From: Candidatus Thalassarchaeaceae archaeon
GTDB taxonomy: Archaea > Thermoplasmatota > Poseidoniia > Poseidoniales > Thalassarchaeaceae
NCBI GenBank assembly: GCA_029940695.1
Contig: JAPYUP010000016.1
Coordinates: 1 to 37,040, forward strand
DNA: 37,040 nucleotides
Direction: 5' to 3'
Position 1 is the stretch's first letter. Each line of letters begins with the position of its first letter. Of this stretch, positions 8,047 through 15,877 are shown piece after piece. The position numbers and the translations under genes are program-made. The notes beneath the pieces are model-generated. The model was not told where the DNA came from. It ran no database searches and was given only the letters and a program-made list of their open reading frames with translations.

Positions 8047-8748
8047 ATGGAAGCGAGGGGCGTCCTCGACCTGCTCGACCTGACCCTGCTCGACCATGCT
8101 GCGGACGAGGTGGCCCTAGACGACCTCTGCAACAGGGCCAACGAGCACAGGCCAGCGGCTGTTTGCGTGTTCGTAGAGCACGCGCCCTATGTCGGGAGCA
8201 GGCTGGACGACGGCATGGCCCTCGCAGTGGTGGCCGCTGGGTTCCCAGTGGGCAGCGAGTCGTCAGAAGAGATTGTCGAGGCCGTACGCGAGGCGGTGGC
8301 ATCCGGCGCTGAGGAAGTAGACTGTGTGCTGGAACCTCGCGATGACGAGGGCTTTCCCGATGATAGTGACCTCGCCAAGCTCATCGCCATGAGGGAGGCC
8401 TCGCAGGGCGTACTACTGAAGGTGATAGTAGAGGCTCCCCTGCTTGACGAGCGAAGGTTGCGAGCCGTCATTAGGATGGCGCTGGTGGCAGGGGCGGACT
8501 TCGTCAAATCGGGCACCGGAAAGCGTGGCGAATGCAGCGACGCCGCTGCTGAGATACTGGCGTATGAGGTTCACCGGCACGGACTAGCGATTGGGCGCAG
8601 AGCGGGTGTCAAGCTGTCCGGTGGGATCAACAGCAAGACGGATGCCGAGCGACTGATTGGAATCGTAACAGAGCAGGATCCTTCATTGAATGGGTCGCAA
8701 CGCCTGAGAATCGGCGCATCTTCCTTGCTCAAAGACATCGTTGGTTGA
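8047..8748 (+). CDS. deoC: Deoxyribose-phosphate aldolase DeoC
   Basis: DeoC cleaves 2-deoxyribose 5-phosphate to glyceraldehyde 3-phosphate and acetaldehyde. The 233-residue TIM barrel shows LDLTLLDH at the N-terminus (family IDHTLL), AGFPVG, the catalytic Asp in EVDCVLE, LKVIVEAPLL, the Schiff-base lysine in GADFVKSGTGKRG, and VKLSGGINS with the second lysine. The SGTGK spelling replaces the usual STGF/STGK pattern but keeps the key Lys. The gene begins 8 bases after serC, so the two are probably cotranscribed. Its stop is one base from the CCA end of the convergent tRNA-Val. Confidence 0.85.
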   Translation: MEARGVLDLLDLTLLDHAADEVALDDLCNRANEHRPAAVCVFVEHAPYVGSRLDDGMALAVVAAGFPVGSESSEEIVEAVREAVASGAEEVDCVLEPRDDEGFPDDSDLAKLIAMREASQGVLLKVIVEAPLLDERRLRAVIRMALVAGADFVKSGTGKRGECSDAAAEILAYEVHRHGLAIGRRAGVKLSGGINSKTDAERLIGIVTEQDPSLNGSQRLRIGASSLLKDIVG

Positions 8749-8749
8749 T

Positions 8750-8825
8750 TGGTGGGCCCGACCGGATTTGAACCGGTGATCTTCGCCGTGTGAAGGCGAC
8801 GTCATAACCCCTAGACCACGAGCCC
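8750..8825 (-). tRNA. tRNA-Val(CAC), CCA end encoded
   Basis: Read on the minus strand, the acceptor stem pairs GGGCTCG with CGGGCCC (one G-T pair). The anticodon stem TCGCC/GGCGA encloses TTCACAC, giving anticodon CAC for valine GUG codons. The T arm is ACCGG-TTCAAAT-CCGGT and the discriminator is A. CCA follows at 8752-8750. No intron is seen. Confidence 0.94.
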
Positions 8826-8850
8826 GGCCTACTTGCGAGCCACGACTACG

Positions 8851-8857
8851 GCATAAG
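8851..8857 (-). promoter_or_regulatory. TATA-like box for tRNA-Val
   Basis: On the minus strand CTTATGC is centred about 29 bases before the tRNA 5' end at 8825, the same distance and nearly the same sequence as the box before tRNA-Ser. Confidence 0.5.
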
Positions 8858-8923
8858 CGTGATGACGAGGTAAGGGAGCAGAACCCCCGCCGGAGTCAAA
8901 AGTCCAGTCGATTTCGGCAGCTC

Positions 8924-10372
8924 GTGGGAAGTAGTTTGGATTTCGAGGTCCTTCGCGAGCGAGCGACCTGGCAGGCCTTCGGTATTGGCGTGGTGCTGTT
9001 CTGCATCATCGCCTACTCCTCCCTGAGCGTATTTGGCCTTTCCTCGTCACTCTACGGAGTCTCGGACCAAGTCGAGCAGGTCCCTGACTTCGAGGTCGTC
9101 TCGATGAACAGAGCAGGCATAGACGATGTGGTTGCGGGCCCGGACGGAATGGTCAGGCTGTCGGACCTGCGAGGCAGCGTAGTGGTGCTAGATTTCATGG
9201 CGGTCGATTGTGGTAATTGCCACTACGTTCAGGGGCACATCGACGCCCGAATAGATGATTGGAGTGCGCTCGAGGGGGCGTATCCGGTGGTCGTGATGTC
9301 CATCGGCTCGTGGTACAGCTACGAGTCATTCGATCGCATCAACCAGACCTTCGGCGACCCCGACTCCGAAAGGCACATGCGCTGGCCGGTCGTGAACGGG
9401 GCATCTGACTCTGTCATTCTCGTAGACGGCGAAAGGGGCGATCTTGCCGAGCACTACTCCGCACAGAACCTGCCGCTAGCTCTGGTGATCGATCACGAAG
9501 GGTACGTGGTGGCCAAAGAGGGCACGGGGACCCCGCTTGATGGCTGGACGTCCTTCGACGGTGCGATCCTGAGTGCCAACTCGGGCATGGCCGACAATCT
9601 GAGGTTCGGAGTCGAGAAGACAGCCAGGTCGATGAGTGGGGTTTTCTTCGTCGGACTTTTCCTAGGTGTCCTTGTCTACTTCTCCCCCTGCGCCTTCCCC
9701 GTTCTGCCCTCCTACATCAGCTACTGTCTAAGCTTAGGCATGAGGGAAGACGAGCTACGTGAGGCGGGAAAGATTGGGGGAAACATGCCGAGCGTGGTAG
9801 AGGTCGGTAGCTTCGCTGCCCTCGGACAACTGACGTTCTTCGCTGTGATTGGCTCAATCATCTTCGGACTGGGCGGAGTAGTCGACCTCTCGGGCGCGTT
9901 GCACGGCATCGCCGTGGCGATAGCATGGCTGCTATTGGTCCTCGGTGCGCTGATGCTGCTCGGATGGACCTCTCACGTCTTGGCTTGGGTACAGCGTGTT
10001 CTGGATCGCTACCAGACCACCGAGGTGGATGACCATTTCACCCCGCGCCGCAACATGTACCTGTGGGGCATTGGGTACAGCGCTGCCTCCGTGGACTGCA
10101 CCGCCGCCGCTGTTTTCCCATTCGTCGCCTGGCTGGCAGTGGTTGGGGAGGGGGCGTTCGTGATGGGAATGTCCGGCCTGATGCTCTCTGTCTCGTTGCT
10201 CATGGTAGCTGTGACCGTGCTAGTGGGACTGGGGCAGCAGGCCACGCTCGACTTCCTGCGCAGGTCGACTGCGATAGTCAAGGCCACAGGGGCTTGGATG
10301 ATGATGTTCGCCGGAGTCGGCCTGCTCGTATATCTTACACAGCCGGAGTTCGTGACTGGACTGCTGGACTAG
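8924..10372 (+). CDS. Thioredoxin-like domain fused to CcdA/DsbD-type transmembrane electron carrier
   Basis: The 482-residue protein has a signal-anchor at about residues 18-44, an extracytoplasmic TlpA/thioredoxin-like domain with the redox pair C96-G-N-C99, and from about residue 238 a six-helix CcdA-type membrane domain. In that domain FSPCAFPVLPSY (C256) and ASVDCTAAA (C392) match the paired membrane cysteines of CcdA/DsbD. It would carry electrons from cytoplasmic thioredoxin across the membrane to the fused domain, to reduce surface thiols or serve cytochrome c maturation. The GTG start gives GSSLDFEVL. The final stop shares a CTAG with the stop of the convergent kinase-like gene. Confidence 0.82.
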   Translation: MGSSLDFEVLRERATWQAFGIGVVLFCIIAYSSLSVFGLSSSLYGVSDQVEQVPDFEVVSMNRAGIDDVVAGPDGMVRLSDLRGSVVVLDFMAVDCGNCHYVQGHIDARIDDWSALEGAYPVVVMSIGSWYSYESFDRINQTFGDPDSERHMRWPVVNGASDSVILVDGERGDLAEHYSAQNLPLALVIDHEGYVVAKEGTGTPLDGWTSFDGAILSANSGMADNLRFGVEKTARSMSGVFFVGLFLGVLVYFSPCAFPVLPSYISYCLSLGMREDELREAGKIGGNMPSVVEVGSFAALGQLTFFAVIGSIIFGLGGVVDLSGALHGIAVAIAWLLLVLGALMLLGWTSHVLAWVQRVLDRYQTTEVDDHFTPRRNMYLWGIGYSAASVDCTAAAVFPFVAWLAVVGEGAFVMGMSGLMLSVSLLMVAVTVLVGLGQQATLDFLRRSTAIVKATGAWMMMFAGVGLLVYLTQPEFVTGLLD

Positions 10373-11043
10373 AGCTCCTCGATGGGCTGAAGCATCTCGC
10401 TGACTACTGGCTGTACTGACTCCCAGATTTTGTCATGCACCTGCTCAACGGTCAGACGTGTGGGTATGAGGGTAGCCCCCACCTTGCTTCCCGCGGCTTG
10501 GAATTCCTGTCGCATCATCTTCTGGTACTGCAGGAAGGAGGAGGTGATAGAGGGGGAGAGGGCCAGGTCCATCCCGGCCTCAAAGTGGTTCAGTGCCTCC
10601 AGTCTCTCGCCGAACATTATTCGGTTCAGCAGGCGCCGCGGTCCGGCGTGTAGGATTACGAGGGCGTCTGGCGAGGGTACGTTCGAGTAGAGTGAGGCTA
10701 TCCACTTCCCGTCACCGCCGCGCACCTCCTCGCGTAATCTGGGAGTCAGGGTGTAACGATCTGCTATGACGACGAAGCCTGCATCCAGAAGTGGTTCGGC
10801 CTCGTGCTTAATCTGATCGTGGAGGTCGGTTGCGTAGAGCAGCGAGCGGGTCCTCCAGTTCAGTTGGTGTATGTCTGCCGTGCGCGACTTGACTAGGAGG
10901 CCCATGAGTTTGGACCGCGCCAGTCCGATTGTGTGAGTAGCGATGCCATGGGCCTTCAGCCTAGCAGACAGTAGTCTGACGTGCAGGGTCCTGCCCACGT
11001 GGTCGGGCCCCTCGATGACGATGAGCTTGCCAGAACGGCTCAT
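10369..11043 (-). CDS. Thymidylate-kinase-like protein with degenerate P-loop
   Basis: The 224-residue product keeps the overall plan of thymidylate kinase: IVIEGPDHVGRT at the P-loop position, IADRYTLTPRLRE as the DR(Y/H) motif, an LxILHAGP strand, and EALNHFEAGMDLALS paralleling KYYEAGMDMHWT of its neighbour. The P-loop reads GPDHVGRT, lacking the lysine and GS of GxDGSGKST, so ATP hydrolysis is probably lost or altered. It starts with ATG overlapping the stop of the intact paralog by four bases, so the two are translationally coupled. It may be a regulatory or structural partner of the upstream kinase, or act on another nucleotide. Confidence 0.65.
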   Translation of the reverse strand: MSRSGKLIVIEGPDHVGRTLHVRLLSARLKAHGIATHTIGLARSKLMGLLVKSRTADIHQLNWRTRSLLYATDLHDQIKHEAEPLLDAGFVVIADRYTLTPRLREEVRGGDGKWIASLYSNVPSPDALVILHAGPRRLLNRIMFGERLEALNHFEAGMDLALSPSITSSFLQYQKMMRQEFQAAGSKVGATLIPTRLTVEQVHDKIWESVQPVVSEMLQPIEEL

Positions 11044-11780
11044 TTCCCCTCATCCCCTCCGGCATAGGTAAGCCAGTCGATATCGGACTCGCTGAGGTTC
11101 TGGGCCAGCCGGTCTGTCCGGTCTATTGTCTGCACCTTGGAGAGATCGATGTGCTGCTGGAAGGCTTCCCTGACTCTAGACTGAACCTCGGCTACGGTGC
11201 CTTGGGCGTCCAAGCCGACCATCTGACCCTGATCCACCAGGTCCGAGTAGATGTCCGAGACCTTGCCCTGGAAGATTCGGTATGACTCGAAAGGATCGGT
11301 CGTCCAGTGCATGTCCATTCCAGCCTCGTAGTACTTCAGCTTGGGCCTGCCCTTCACAATGCGTTCGAAGCTGACGTCGACTGGGATATCGAAGTATAGG
11401 GTCAGGTCGGGCTCTCGGGCGAATGCATATGTTGCCTCTATGACCTCAGATGGAACGTCCCTAGAGCCGTCCCTAGCCATAGCCGTGTACTTGTAGCGGT
11501 CGCAGATTACGATTCCGTCGATTTCGAGGACCGGTTCGATCTGTCGTGCCCACCTGTCGGCAAAGTCGGCAGCGTGAATCATATGGAACGTAATCGGGAG
11601 CAGCCTGCGGGCGCTCTTGCCTATTTTGGTGGCCTCCTTGACGATCGTGCTGGAATTCCACTCGGTGTGGTATACCGGGAGTCCTTTCGCGCGCAGCCAG
11701 TGGTAGAGTAGTTTGGCCTGAGTGCTCTTGCCCGAGCCGTCCATTCCCTCAACGGCGATCAGTATGCCCTTTTTACCCAA
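11040..11780 (-). CDS. tmk: Thymidylate kinase-like (dTMP kinase)
   Basis: Thymidylate kinase phosphorylates dTMP to dTDP. The 246-residue protein has an intact Walker A motif (GMDGSGKSTQ), the VICDRYKYT motif with the catalytic Asp-Arg, and an LTLYFDIPVDV strand before the lid region KGRPKLKYYEAG. The C-terminal 40 residues extend beyond typical bacterial Tmk. The start is TTG at 11780: GGTGAT, complementary to the 16S 3' end, lies five bases before it and there is no in-frame ATG near. It overlaps the degenerate paralog downstream by ATGA. Substrate choice (dTMP or another nucleoside monophosphate) cannot be read from sequence alone. Confidence 0.72.
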   Translation of the reverse strand: MGKKGILIAVEGMDGSGKSTQAKLLYHWLRAKGLPVYHTEWNSSTIVKEATKIGKSARRLLPITFHMIHAADFADRWARQIEPVLEIDGIVICDRYKYTAMARDGSRDVPSEVIEATYAFAREPDLTLYFDIPVDVSFERIVKGRPKLKYYEAGMDMHWTTDPFESYRIFQGKVSDIYSDLVDQGQMVGLDAQGTVAEVQSRVREAFQQHIDLSKVQTIDRTDRLAQNLSESDIDWLTYAGGDEGK

Positions 11781-11859
11781 TTAATCACCCTTTACCGCCC
11801 AATAGTTCGTACTAGGCGCGGGGAGCGCACCTACCGTGACGTATTAGGGTGTAGGCGTC

Positions 11860-12897
11860 TCAACTTCTCTGAATAGAGTCGTATGCAATCATATTGAGCA
11901 GAATTTCGCCAAAATCCCTCGCATAGGCGCATAGGCGGCGTGTGGACTCGGATGTCCTGTCCTCGAACAGAAGCGGTGTGGCCTTACCCTTGCCTGTCCA
12001 GAGGCCCTCCTCGTGCCTTTCCAGATCCAGTTGGGCGTCCTTGAGGGAGTTGCGGGCGGCCTCTATCTCGTGTGAATCTCTGATTCTCAGGTTAATCATG
12101 AGTGATTTGATGGATTCCATCCAGATAGGTAGTGCGACAAGGGGTAACTCCTCCGGGTCGAGGTGGGGCCGAGGATTGGTCTCCAGAGTCATCTTAGCCA
12201 ACTGGTTCGCATGGTCCATCATACGCTCGAGGGAGCGTGCCAGATTGGCGTGCTCGACCCCCTGCTTGCGGTTTAGGGCCAGGGACTTGACGATATGAGG
12301 TGAATCTAGCATGGACCCAACCTGCCTCTCGATTAGATACTGCAGGCCATCGACTTCTCTCTCACGCTCCTCGTGATCTACTATCATATCCTCATCGCCT
12401 CCGCCCAGCACATCCACGATGTCGCGCACCAGAGATGACAGGAGCAAGTACATCCTGTTGAGGCTCGCTTGCAAAGTCAGCTCACCGGCGTTGAGGAGGC
12501 TGACGAGGCGAATGCTGGAGTCAGATTGATCCCCAATCTCGAAACCGCGGGTTGAGCGTAGAAACCGTCGTATCTCACTGCGGACCTTACGGTTCAGCGG
12601 GCGTTCGCTTTGCACGATTATTTCCAAGGCACCTGAGATGTACGCACCCATGAGGTGATCATACAGGGCCCCCTTAGGCAGGCCGTCTAAATCTAGGGAA
12701 ATTAGCGTCCTCTGTTCCTCCGCGACATCCAGTGGGGACAGAGACAGTTCCCCGCTTGGCCTCCAATCGACGCGAAGGCTATCTCGAGCAGCAAGATTGT
12801 TCGCCGTAACCCAAGGCTTCGGGAGGCTGAGGGTGTAAGTCGCGCCCCCTGTGAGTTGCAATCTTCGGACGTCTTGTTCGCCAGGGCCTATGGGCAT
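11860..12897 (-). CDS. PhoU-like phosphate uptake regulator with AbrB-type N-terminus
   Basis: The 345-residue protein opens with RLQLTGGATYTLSLPKPWVTANNL, the swapped-hairpin AbrB/SpoVT DNA-binding pattern found in archaeal PhoU-family regulators. From about residue 140 it is helical with two PhoU-like repeats (SLVRDIVDVLGGGDED and DHANQLAKMTLE regions). Such proteins are thought to repress phosphate transport genes. Here it is divergent from a PiT transporter across a 77-base AT-rich region with nested inverted repeats, which strongly suggests it controls both genes. The ATG at 12897 lies about 25 bases from a TATATATTAA run read on its strand, consistent with a leaderless transcript. Confidence 0.8.
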   Translation of the reverse strand: MPIGPGEQDVRRLQLTGGATYTLSLPKPWVTANNLAARDSLRVDWRPSGELSLSPLDVAEEQRTLISLDLDGLPKGALYDHLMGAYISGALEIIVQSERPLNRKVRSEIRRFLRSTRGFEIGDQSDSSIRLVSLLNAGELTLQASLNRMYLLLSSLVRDIVDVLGGGDEDMIVDHEEREREVDGLQYLIERQVGSMLDSPHIVKSLALNRKQGVEHANLARSLERMMDHANQLAKMTLETNPRPHLDPEELPLVALPIWMESIKSLMINLRIRDSHEIEAARNSLKDAQLDLERHEEGLWTGKGKATPLLFEDRTSESTRRLCAYARDFGEILLNMIAYDSIQRS

Positions 12898-12900
12898 GTT

Positions 12901-12951
12901 ATTTGATAATCTAATTATTAATATATAGATTACGTATGTTCTCTATCAAAT
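12901..12951. promoter_or_regulatory. Divergent phosphate promoter with two nested perfect inverted repeats
   Basis: An 8-base perfect inverted repeat (ATTTGATA at 12901-12908, TATCAAAT at 12944-12951) encloses a 7-base one (TAATCTA at 12907-12913, TAGATTA at 12926-12932). Between the inner arms lies the AT run AATTATTAATATA. TATA-like elements for both directions fall inside: the central run about 25 bases from the regulator start, and the right outer arm about 27 bases before the transporter ATG. Binding here would block both promoters. Confidence 0.6.
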
Positions 12952-12974
12952 ACTCCTAGCAACGCGACGGGTCG

Positions 12975-15092
12975 ATGGGTCCGCTGATGACATTGGTCCT
13001 GTTGGTTTCGATAATCGTCTGCGCGTATCTAGCTTGGAATATCGGTGCCAACGATGTTGCGAATGCGATGGGGACCTCTGTCGGCTCTCGCGCTCTGACA
13101 CTCAAGCAAGCCGTGGTCGTGGCGGCCGTCTTCGAGTTCACAGGCGCCTTCTTCGCTGGAGATGCGGTGACTGACACCGTTCGGAAGGGCATACTCTCCG
13201 TCGATTTCGAGACCGCCACCGAAACCTTCGCCAACGACCTGATGTACGCCTTCATTGCATCCATGATGGCGGCTGCAGTCTGGCTCACTATTGCCACGCG
13301 GTACGGCCTCCCGGTATCGACCACCCACAGCATCATTGGTGGCATCGTGGGCGTTGGCCTAGTCATGGAGGTCCAGCATGACACCTCCTTGATTGACTGG
13401 GAGGTTATCAAGAAGGTCGCCGTGTCGTGGTTTGTTAGTCCACTGATGGGTGGTTTGTTCGCATTCTTCACTTTCTGGCTAATCCGAGCGACGATTCTCA
13501 ACGCACCGGACCCAGAGGCGCGCTCGCGATGGGTGGCGCCGATACTGGCTATTCCGACGTTTTTCGTGCTTGGCATGGCATTGCAGTTCAAGGCCCTAAA
13601 CGGATTCTTCGCCAGAGCCCAAAACAATGGCTGGATCGAAAACAAGTACGACTGGACACCGATCAAGGAGAACGGAGTCTGGGATCCCATGTCGGAGAGC
13701 GCCTGGTTTCCCATCAACAGCCTCATCCTAGCCGGCATTATCTCCATAATCGCCGCAGTGGTTCTGGCTTACGTCCTGAGGAACTACGACTTCAAGGGCG
13801 AGGCAGAAGGCTTCCATGGAGTCGAGAGGATCTTTGTCTGGTTGCAGGTCATCGCTGCTGCCTACGTCGCCTTCGCTCACGGAGCCAACGACCGTTCCAA
13901 CGCTATCGGCCCTATGGCAGCAGTCTACCAAATCCTCTCAAGCGGCGGAGAAATCACAGCCGAGGCCGATATACCGACCTGGCTGGTATTGCTCGGAAGC
14001 TTTGGTATCGCCATCGGTGTGATGACTTGGGGCTGGAGGGTCATGGAGACGATTGGAAACAAGATTACCGATATCACCCCGACCCGCGGCTTCGCCGCTA
14101 CATTCGGTGCGGCGACGACCGTCCTGATTTTCTCCATGCCGTTCCTTGCGGTTCCCGTTTCCACCACGCACACGCTCGTGGGTGGTGTAGTGGGCGTTGG
14201 GCTTGCAGGGGGTGCTAAAGCAGTCGATTTCAGGGTCTTCGGAAAGATCGTCGCGTCATGGCTGGTGAGCCTCCCTGCCGCAGGATTTGGCTCGATAGTA
14301 ATCTACGTTGCCTCCGACTCCGATCCAATCAAGATGCTCATCGTAATACCCATCGCACTCGCCACTGTAATCTACGTGATTTGGACGACTCGCGATGGTG
14401 AGGTCTTTGTGGACGAGGCTCTTGCGGACGTAAGTAGTTCAGATATCGGAGTACCGACTTACTTCGAACTCTTCCATACCCATGCTGAGGCTGTCGAGAA
14501 GACAGTGATCCACATGCTGGAAGCTGTAAACGTGGCTGCTGAAGGAAATGACCCATCCAAAGAGATCGAGGAGACCGTTTTAGCTGAGCTCAGGGCAGAC
14601 AACATCAAGAGTGCTCTCCGCAAAAAAATCGGGCTTGGCCAATGGAGCCTTATCCTGAGATCAGAGGACTTCCTTGGGATGATTAGCAAGCAAGATCGTA
14701 TTGCCGACTATGCACAGAACGTCGCCGAGCAATTGTCGTTCCGACCACTATATGACAACGCGGAGGCTAGGAAGATGCTCAAGGAAATGGCAGAGGCGGT
14801 TGCCAAGACCAGTGCCTTGTACGAGGATTCTGTCGCGGAGTTGCTCGACCTCTCCCTATCTGGGTACACCAAGGCCGGCCGAGAGAGGCTCAGGGATCTG
14901 ATTGACGCTGTCAATCTCGCGGAGCACGAGGCTGATCTGGTCGAAAGTCGGGCTGCCGCGTTCGTGTTCAGCCATGGCGAGGACGCACCCCTGGCAGCCG
15001 TACACATGTATCGGGTGCTGCAGAGGCTGGACGATGTGGCCAATGCCTGCGAAACGGCTGCTAACGAACTGCTTCCCATCGTCTACAACTAG
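12975..15092 (+). CDS. pit: PiT phosphate transporter fused to a PhoU/DUF47-like C-terminal domain
   Basis: The 705-residue protein contains the two PHO4/PiT signature repeats: AWNIGANDVANAMG near residue 20 and AHGANDRSNAIG near residue 300, each followed by VSTTHS or VSTTHT motifs, with about ten or more membrane helices up to residue 475. It should import phosphate with Na+ or H+. Residues from about 490 to 705 are helical and soluble and resemble the DUF47/PhoU-like accessory protein that is usually a separate gene beside pit; here it is fused. It is divergent from an AbrB-PhoU regulator. The stop lies one base from the end of the convergent PAP2 gene. Confidence 0.87.
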   Translation: MGPLMTLVLLVSIIVCAYLAWNIGANDVANAMGTSVGSRALTLKQAVVVAAVFEFTGAFFAGDAVTDTVRKGILSVDFETATETFANDLMYAFIASMMAAAVWLTIATRYGLPVSTTHSIIGGIVGVGLVMEVQHDTSLIDWEVIKKVAVSWFVSPLMGGLFAFFTFWLIRATILNAPDPEARSRWVAPILAIPTFFVLGMALQFKALNGFFARAQNNGWIENKYDWTPIKENGVWDPMSESAWFPINSLILAGIISIIAAVVLAYVLRNYDFKGEAEGFHGVERIFVWLQVIAAAYVAFAHGANDRSNAIGPMAAVYQILSSGGEITAEADIPTWLVLLGSFGIAIGVMTWGWRVMETIGNKITDITPTRGFAATFGAATTVLIFSMPFLAVPVSTTHTLVGGVVGVGLAGGAKAVDFRVFGKIVASWLVSLPAAGFGSIVIYVASDSDPIKMLIVIPIALATVIYVIWTTRDGEVFVDEALADVSSSDIGVPTYFELFHTHAEAVEKTVIHMLEAVNVAAEGNDPSKEIEETVLAELRADNIKSALRKKIGLGQWSLILRSEDFLGMISKQDRIADYAQNVAEQLSFRPLYDNAEARKMLKEMAEAVAKTSALYEDSVAELLDLSLSGYTKAGRERLRDLIDAVNLAEHEADLVESRAAAFVFSHGEDAPLAAVHMYRVLQRLDDVANACETAANELLPIVYN

Positions 15093-15093
15093 G

Positions 15094-15873
15094 TCATGCC
15101 CAACCTGCTTCCTCGGCGAAGGCATGGGGGCCCATCGACTCGACCAAAGTGAGTGTGGGCTGGCACATGACCCAGACGAGATGGCCTAGGGCCATGCCGG
15201 TGACGAGATCGAAGGCGTAGTGCTGCTTGGTAGTCATGATGCTGACGCAGAGCAGAACCAACTCTAGCCAAAGCAGGACTAGGAACGGCTTGGCCAGAGC
15301 GTGCTCAGAGTACTCCCTATCTACCCACATAGTCATCACGCGAGTGAGGAAGTAGGCGTGGACGATATGGAGGCTGGGCCACGAATTCCACGGGTTGTCC
15401 GAGGAGTGTATAAACTCGAACAAAGCGACCTGCCATGCGTTCATCGAGTCCCAGTCGAGCTGGTCCCTGAGGTCGACCTCGGCTGGCATGACTAGGTGGA
15501 AGGAGGTGCAGAGGATTGTGACCGAAATCAGCGCCTGCATTCCCACGGCCAACTCTGCCCTCCCCCTGTCGTCCCTAGGGCTGAGGACCAGTGTCACGGG
15601 GTAGAACAGGTACAGCGCGGTATACGGCAGAACCATCCAATAGACCGTTGGAATCTGGCGGTCCAACGCCATCTCGGGGTCCCAGACAGTGGCTAGGTAT
15701 TGGTGAGAGATGCTGTTCGAAATCAAGTAGGGTGCGACGACCAGAAAGAGGCCGATCAGGAACATCTCAATGGGGAATCTCATCCCTCCCCAGCGCTCCC
15801 GACGCGACCATGATGGAGCCCAGAATCCCCCCCATGGAGTAGTCAGTCTTGACAGAGGTCCCTCATTAGTCAT
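15094..15873 (-). CDS. PAP2-superfamily membrane phosphatase / phosphotransferase
   Basis: The 259-residue protein has about six hydrophobic segments and the PAP2 catalytic motifs: W165-PSLH (motif 2, H169) and KQHYAFD (motif 3 with H218 and D222) near the C-terminus. The arrangement resembles PAP2 and Aur1/inositol phosphoceramide synthase-like enzymes, which remove or transfer phosphate from lipid or isoprenoid phosphates at the membrane. Motif 1 (KxxxxxxRP) is not clear. It is third in a leftward operon, starting four bases after the symporter stop. A lipid headgroup role is an inference. Confidence 0.68.
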   Translation of the reverse strand: MTNEGPLSRLTTPWGGFWAPSWSRRERWGGMRFPIEMFLIGLFLVVAPYLISNSISHQYLATVWDPEMALDRQIPTVYWMVLPYTALYLFYPVTLVLSPRDDRGRAELAVGMQALISVTILCTSFHLVMPAEVDLRDQLDWDSMNAWQVALFEFIHSSDNPWNSWPSLHIVHAYFLTRVMTMWVDREYSEHALAKPFLVLLWLELVLLCVSIMTTKQHYAFDLVTGMALGHLVWVMCQPTLTLVESMGPHAFAEEAGWA

Positions 15874-15877
15874 GGAA

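Noticed and set aside
12956-13747. Antisense open frame (263 codons) over the start of pit and its promoter
   Set aside because: It opposes the PiT signature repeats and has no recognisable domain.
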